A stretch of 64,000 bases of DNA, from NCBI RefSeq assembly GCF_002000245.1, contig NZ_MTCM01000001.1:1178001-1242000 (forward strand). Direction: 5' to 3'. How positions within the stretch are numbered: the first letter of the stretch is position 1; each line of letters starts with the position of its first letter. Below, in pieces: positions 62,228 to 64,000 of the stretch. Made by a program: the position numbers and the translations under genes. This stretch comes from Sphingobacterium sp. CZ-UAM (GTDB taxonomy: Bacteria; Bacteroidota; Bacteroidia; Sphingobacteriales; Sphingobacteriaceae). The notes beneath the pieces were generated by a model. The model was not told the DNA's origin. It ran no database searches and saw only the letters and a program-made list of their open reading frames with translations.

Positions 62228-63955
62228 ATGAAAAAAATTAATGTATATTCTCTCTTTCAAATCTTTCTCATTACAGTGATGGGCTTTGTATGGACGGGTT
62301 GTAGTACCAAAGAGGAAATTATCCCGGATACCAAACCGCTACAGATAGAAGCGCTTCCAGCAGGAAATGTTACGGCTTCAATAGTGACCCTAAATGCCGA
62401 GGTTCAGTATCTCAATGATGAAGTCGTCTTGGACCATGGTTTTATGATCATGGGAGTAAACAACAGTAATCCCGAAAAGGTATCGCTTGGAAAGACTGTA
62501 AAAGCTGGGCCAATTAACCTCGAGTATAAATCAAAATCGGTTTTTGAGCCCGATGCTTATTATTCCTACTATTACTATATACAGACCGAAAAACAGTTAT
62601 ACCAAAGTAAATCCATATCTTTTATGGTTAAGGACTTTTGGGTAGATCAGCAAAGTGTATTGCCGATCACTTTGGGTGACACACTCCATCTAACCGGAAA
62701 ATTTGAGCAGCTGAACAACTACACTATAGTAAAGGTAAGCAACATGTATCCGCAAAGAGAACTCAGCATAGTAAAACGGGACAAGGAGTTTATGGACATT
62801 TTGATTCCCAAAGATCTGGGGAACCATGGCCAGACCATGACAATTCTCCTCAGTAAGTCTATCAATGGGCAGAACTCCAATTTTGGAAGAGAACAAAGTC
62901 TGGCCAATATCAAACTGCTTGGGAAGGTGGAATTCAACGCGAATGGTCCACATTATTTTGGTGATGATATTCCTATCAAAAGTTATGGCCTCAGTTGGAG
63001 TGTTTCGAATTTTAACCTTATCGTTGGCAACAGCATTCTATCCTATTTCAATGACAATGACAAAATTAATCTTTCTGGGCTTAATATCACCCAGCAGTCT
63101 ATCCGTTTGGGGTATTACAATGGCGTGGATACAATTATTGTCAAACAAAAGCTTGAGCTGATCCGCCCCAATCAAGACATCTTTGAAACGACAGATATTG
63201 TTGCGCATCCAAGGCAGATGAATACCATGCGATTCACCAATTTATTACGGTATTTTGGATCGGATTATTACAACATGAAAATCTTTGTAGGTGATAGTCT
63301 TTCTTCCGGACCTGTTTATTATGGTCCGGACAGTATGCATTTTCAAATGCCCCAATTGACTGACGGTAGTTACAAAGTGACTATAAATACGCCACAATAT
63401 GGCAATATTGTACTCAAAAAGCCAATAGAAATTAAGAAGTTAAAATATGAGATACAAAATAAAGTTCCTTACTATATCGGGGATGAGGTCACGTTAAAAG
63501 GAAATTTTTTAGATAATTGTAATTACGTTATTAAGATAAATGACTATGAGATCTTTAGTGGGGCTGCAAAGAATTCCATGTTAAAATTTAAACTATGGAA
63601 TGCCAACTTTGGGAAAGAAAGGTTTCAAGTTGGCATTGGTGGCGGCGACTACTACCCTGTTTATCCTGATGAAGGTGAAACAATTGATGTACCCGGTATT
63701 CGGATCGATAGCTTTTCGCCGACTAGCGGATATGCTGGAGATATCGTGACGATAACAGGCAAAGGATTTGCAAATATGTACAGTATGGTGAATGTTTTCG
63801 TAGGTGATGTACCTGCAAAAGTAATATCATACAATAACAACTCTGTCAAAATATATGTACCTATCACCATTCGTAAAGGCCCTGTACCGATACGGATGAT
63901 GTACTACATTCCAAATGGCGAAGTGGTAGCATCACAAAAATTTGAAGCAAAATAA
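62228..63955 (+). CDS. IPT/TIG-domain surface lipoprotein, paralogue 4 of 4
   Basis: About 575 residues from the ATG at 62228. Lipobox VWTGC, N-terminal motif VQYLNDEVVLDHGFMIM, and a C-terminal TIG domain (FSPTSGYAGDIVTITGKGFA) with the classic P.xG..G..VtI.GkGF pattern. This is the clearest TIG domain of the four. It ends 45 bases before the window edge, so further genes of the array may continue outside. Confidence 0.85.
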   Translation: MKKINVYSLFQIFLITVMGFVWTGCSTKEEIIPDTKPLQIEALPAGNVTASIVTLNAEVQYLNDEVVLDHGFMIMGVNNSNPEKVSLGKTVKAGPINLEYKSKSVFEPDAYYSYYYYIQTEKQLYQSKSISFMVKDFWVDQQSVLPITLGDTLHLTGKFEQLNNYTIVKVSNMYPQRELSIVKRDKEFMDILIPKDLGNHGQTMTILLSKSINGQNSNFGREQSLANIKLLGKVEFNANGPHYFGDDIPIKSYGLSWSVSNFNLIVGNSILSYFNDNDKINLSGLNITQQSIRLGYYNGVDTIIVKQKLELIRPNQDIFETTDIVAHPRQMNTMRFTNLLRYFGSDYYNMKIFVGDSLSSGPVYYGPDSMHFQMPQLTDGSYKVTINTPQYGNIVLKKPIEIKKLKYEIQNKVPYYIGDEVTLKGNFLDNCNYVIKINDYEIFSGAAKNSMLKFKLWNANFGKERFQVGIGGGDYYPVYPDEGETIDVPGIRIDSFSPTSGYAGDIVTITGKGFANMYSMVNVFVGDVPAKVISYNNNSVKIYVPITIRKGPVPIRMMYYIPNGEVVASQKFEAK

Positions 63956-64000
63956 GATAAAGGAATTTTAGATACGATCAATTTTTTGCTTTTAGCAAAT

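Overview
The window looks like chromosomal DNA of a Bacteroidota member, most likely Sphingobacterium or a close relative in the Sphingobacteriaceae. The reasons are a SusC/SusD pair with a TlpA-type thioredoxin, SusC-style long leaders, lipoproteins with typical Bacteroidota lipoboxes, AT-rich DNA, a stand-alone EF-Tu beta-barrel protein and many small immunity-type genes. No rRNA, tRNA or CRISPR array was seen.

Layout. 1-8.9 kb is ordinary accessory metabolism and uptake: the tail of a Crp-like regulator, an SDR oxidoreductase followed by an AraC regulator, a small exported-peptide-type gene, then a minus-strand SusC-SusD-TlpA operon. 8.9-9.7 kb is non-coding but rich in secondary structure, including a nested hairpin of about 98 bp. 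9.7-20.9 kb is a defence island with three modules. The first is a four-gene plus-strand operon ending in an HD-phosphohydrolase/Hsp90-type ATPase fusion (not a system I recognise). The second is a minus-strand pair of a PD-(D/E)XK nuclease and a large helical protein (also not recognised). The third is a SIR2 plus HerA pair, which matches the known NAD-depleting SIR2-HerA anti-phage system. An IS3 transposase fragment lies between the first two.

21-32 kb holds an S41 peptidase, two beta-lactamase-fold serine hydrolases, a beta-propeller/PI-PLC fusion, nitronate monooxygenase, YceI, and Crp and HxlR regulators, with several gene remnants between them. 32-36.8 kb and 43-56 kb form a polymorphic-toxin immunity graveyard: SUKH, Imm1-like, LRR, YwqG-like, DUF6882-like and ParS-like genes, a duplicated three-gene block with internal deletions, mosaic fragments joining pieces of distant genes, a chimeric BRO/Fic/KptA ORF, an hsdR remnant, a MITE-like element and homopolymer frameshifts. 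No full-length toxin was found. An Rpn nuclease and a five-gene copper-type operon (TonB receptor, cytochrome c, FixH/YtkA-like protein, SCO1, small Cys protein) sit at 36.8-42.9 kb.

57-64 kb carries four tandem paralogous IPT/TIG-type surface lipoproteins, just downstream of a metallophosphoesterase gene killed by one stop codon. The best candidates for undescribed biology are the HD-Hsp90 operon (9744-13441), the nuclease/helical-protein pair (13827-17461) and the tandem lipoprotein array (57154-63955). All function calls come from reading motifs by eye; no database search was possible.
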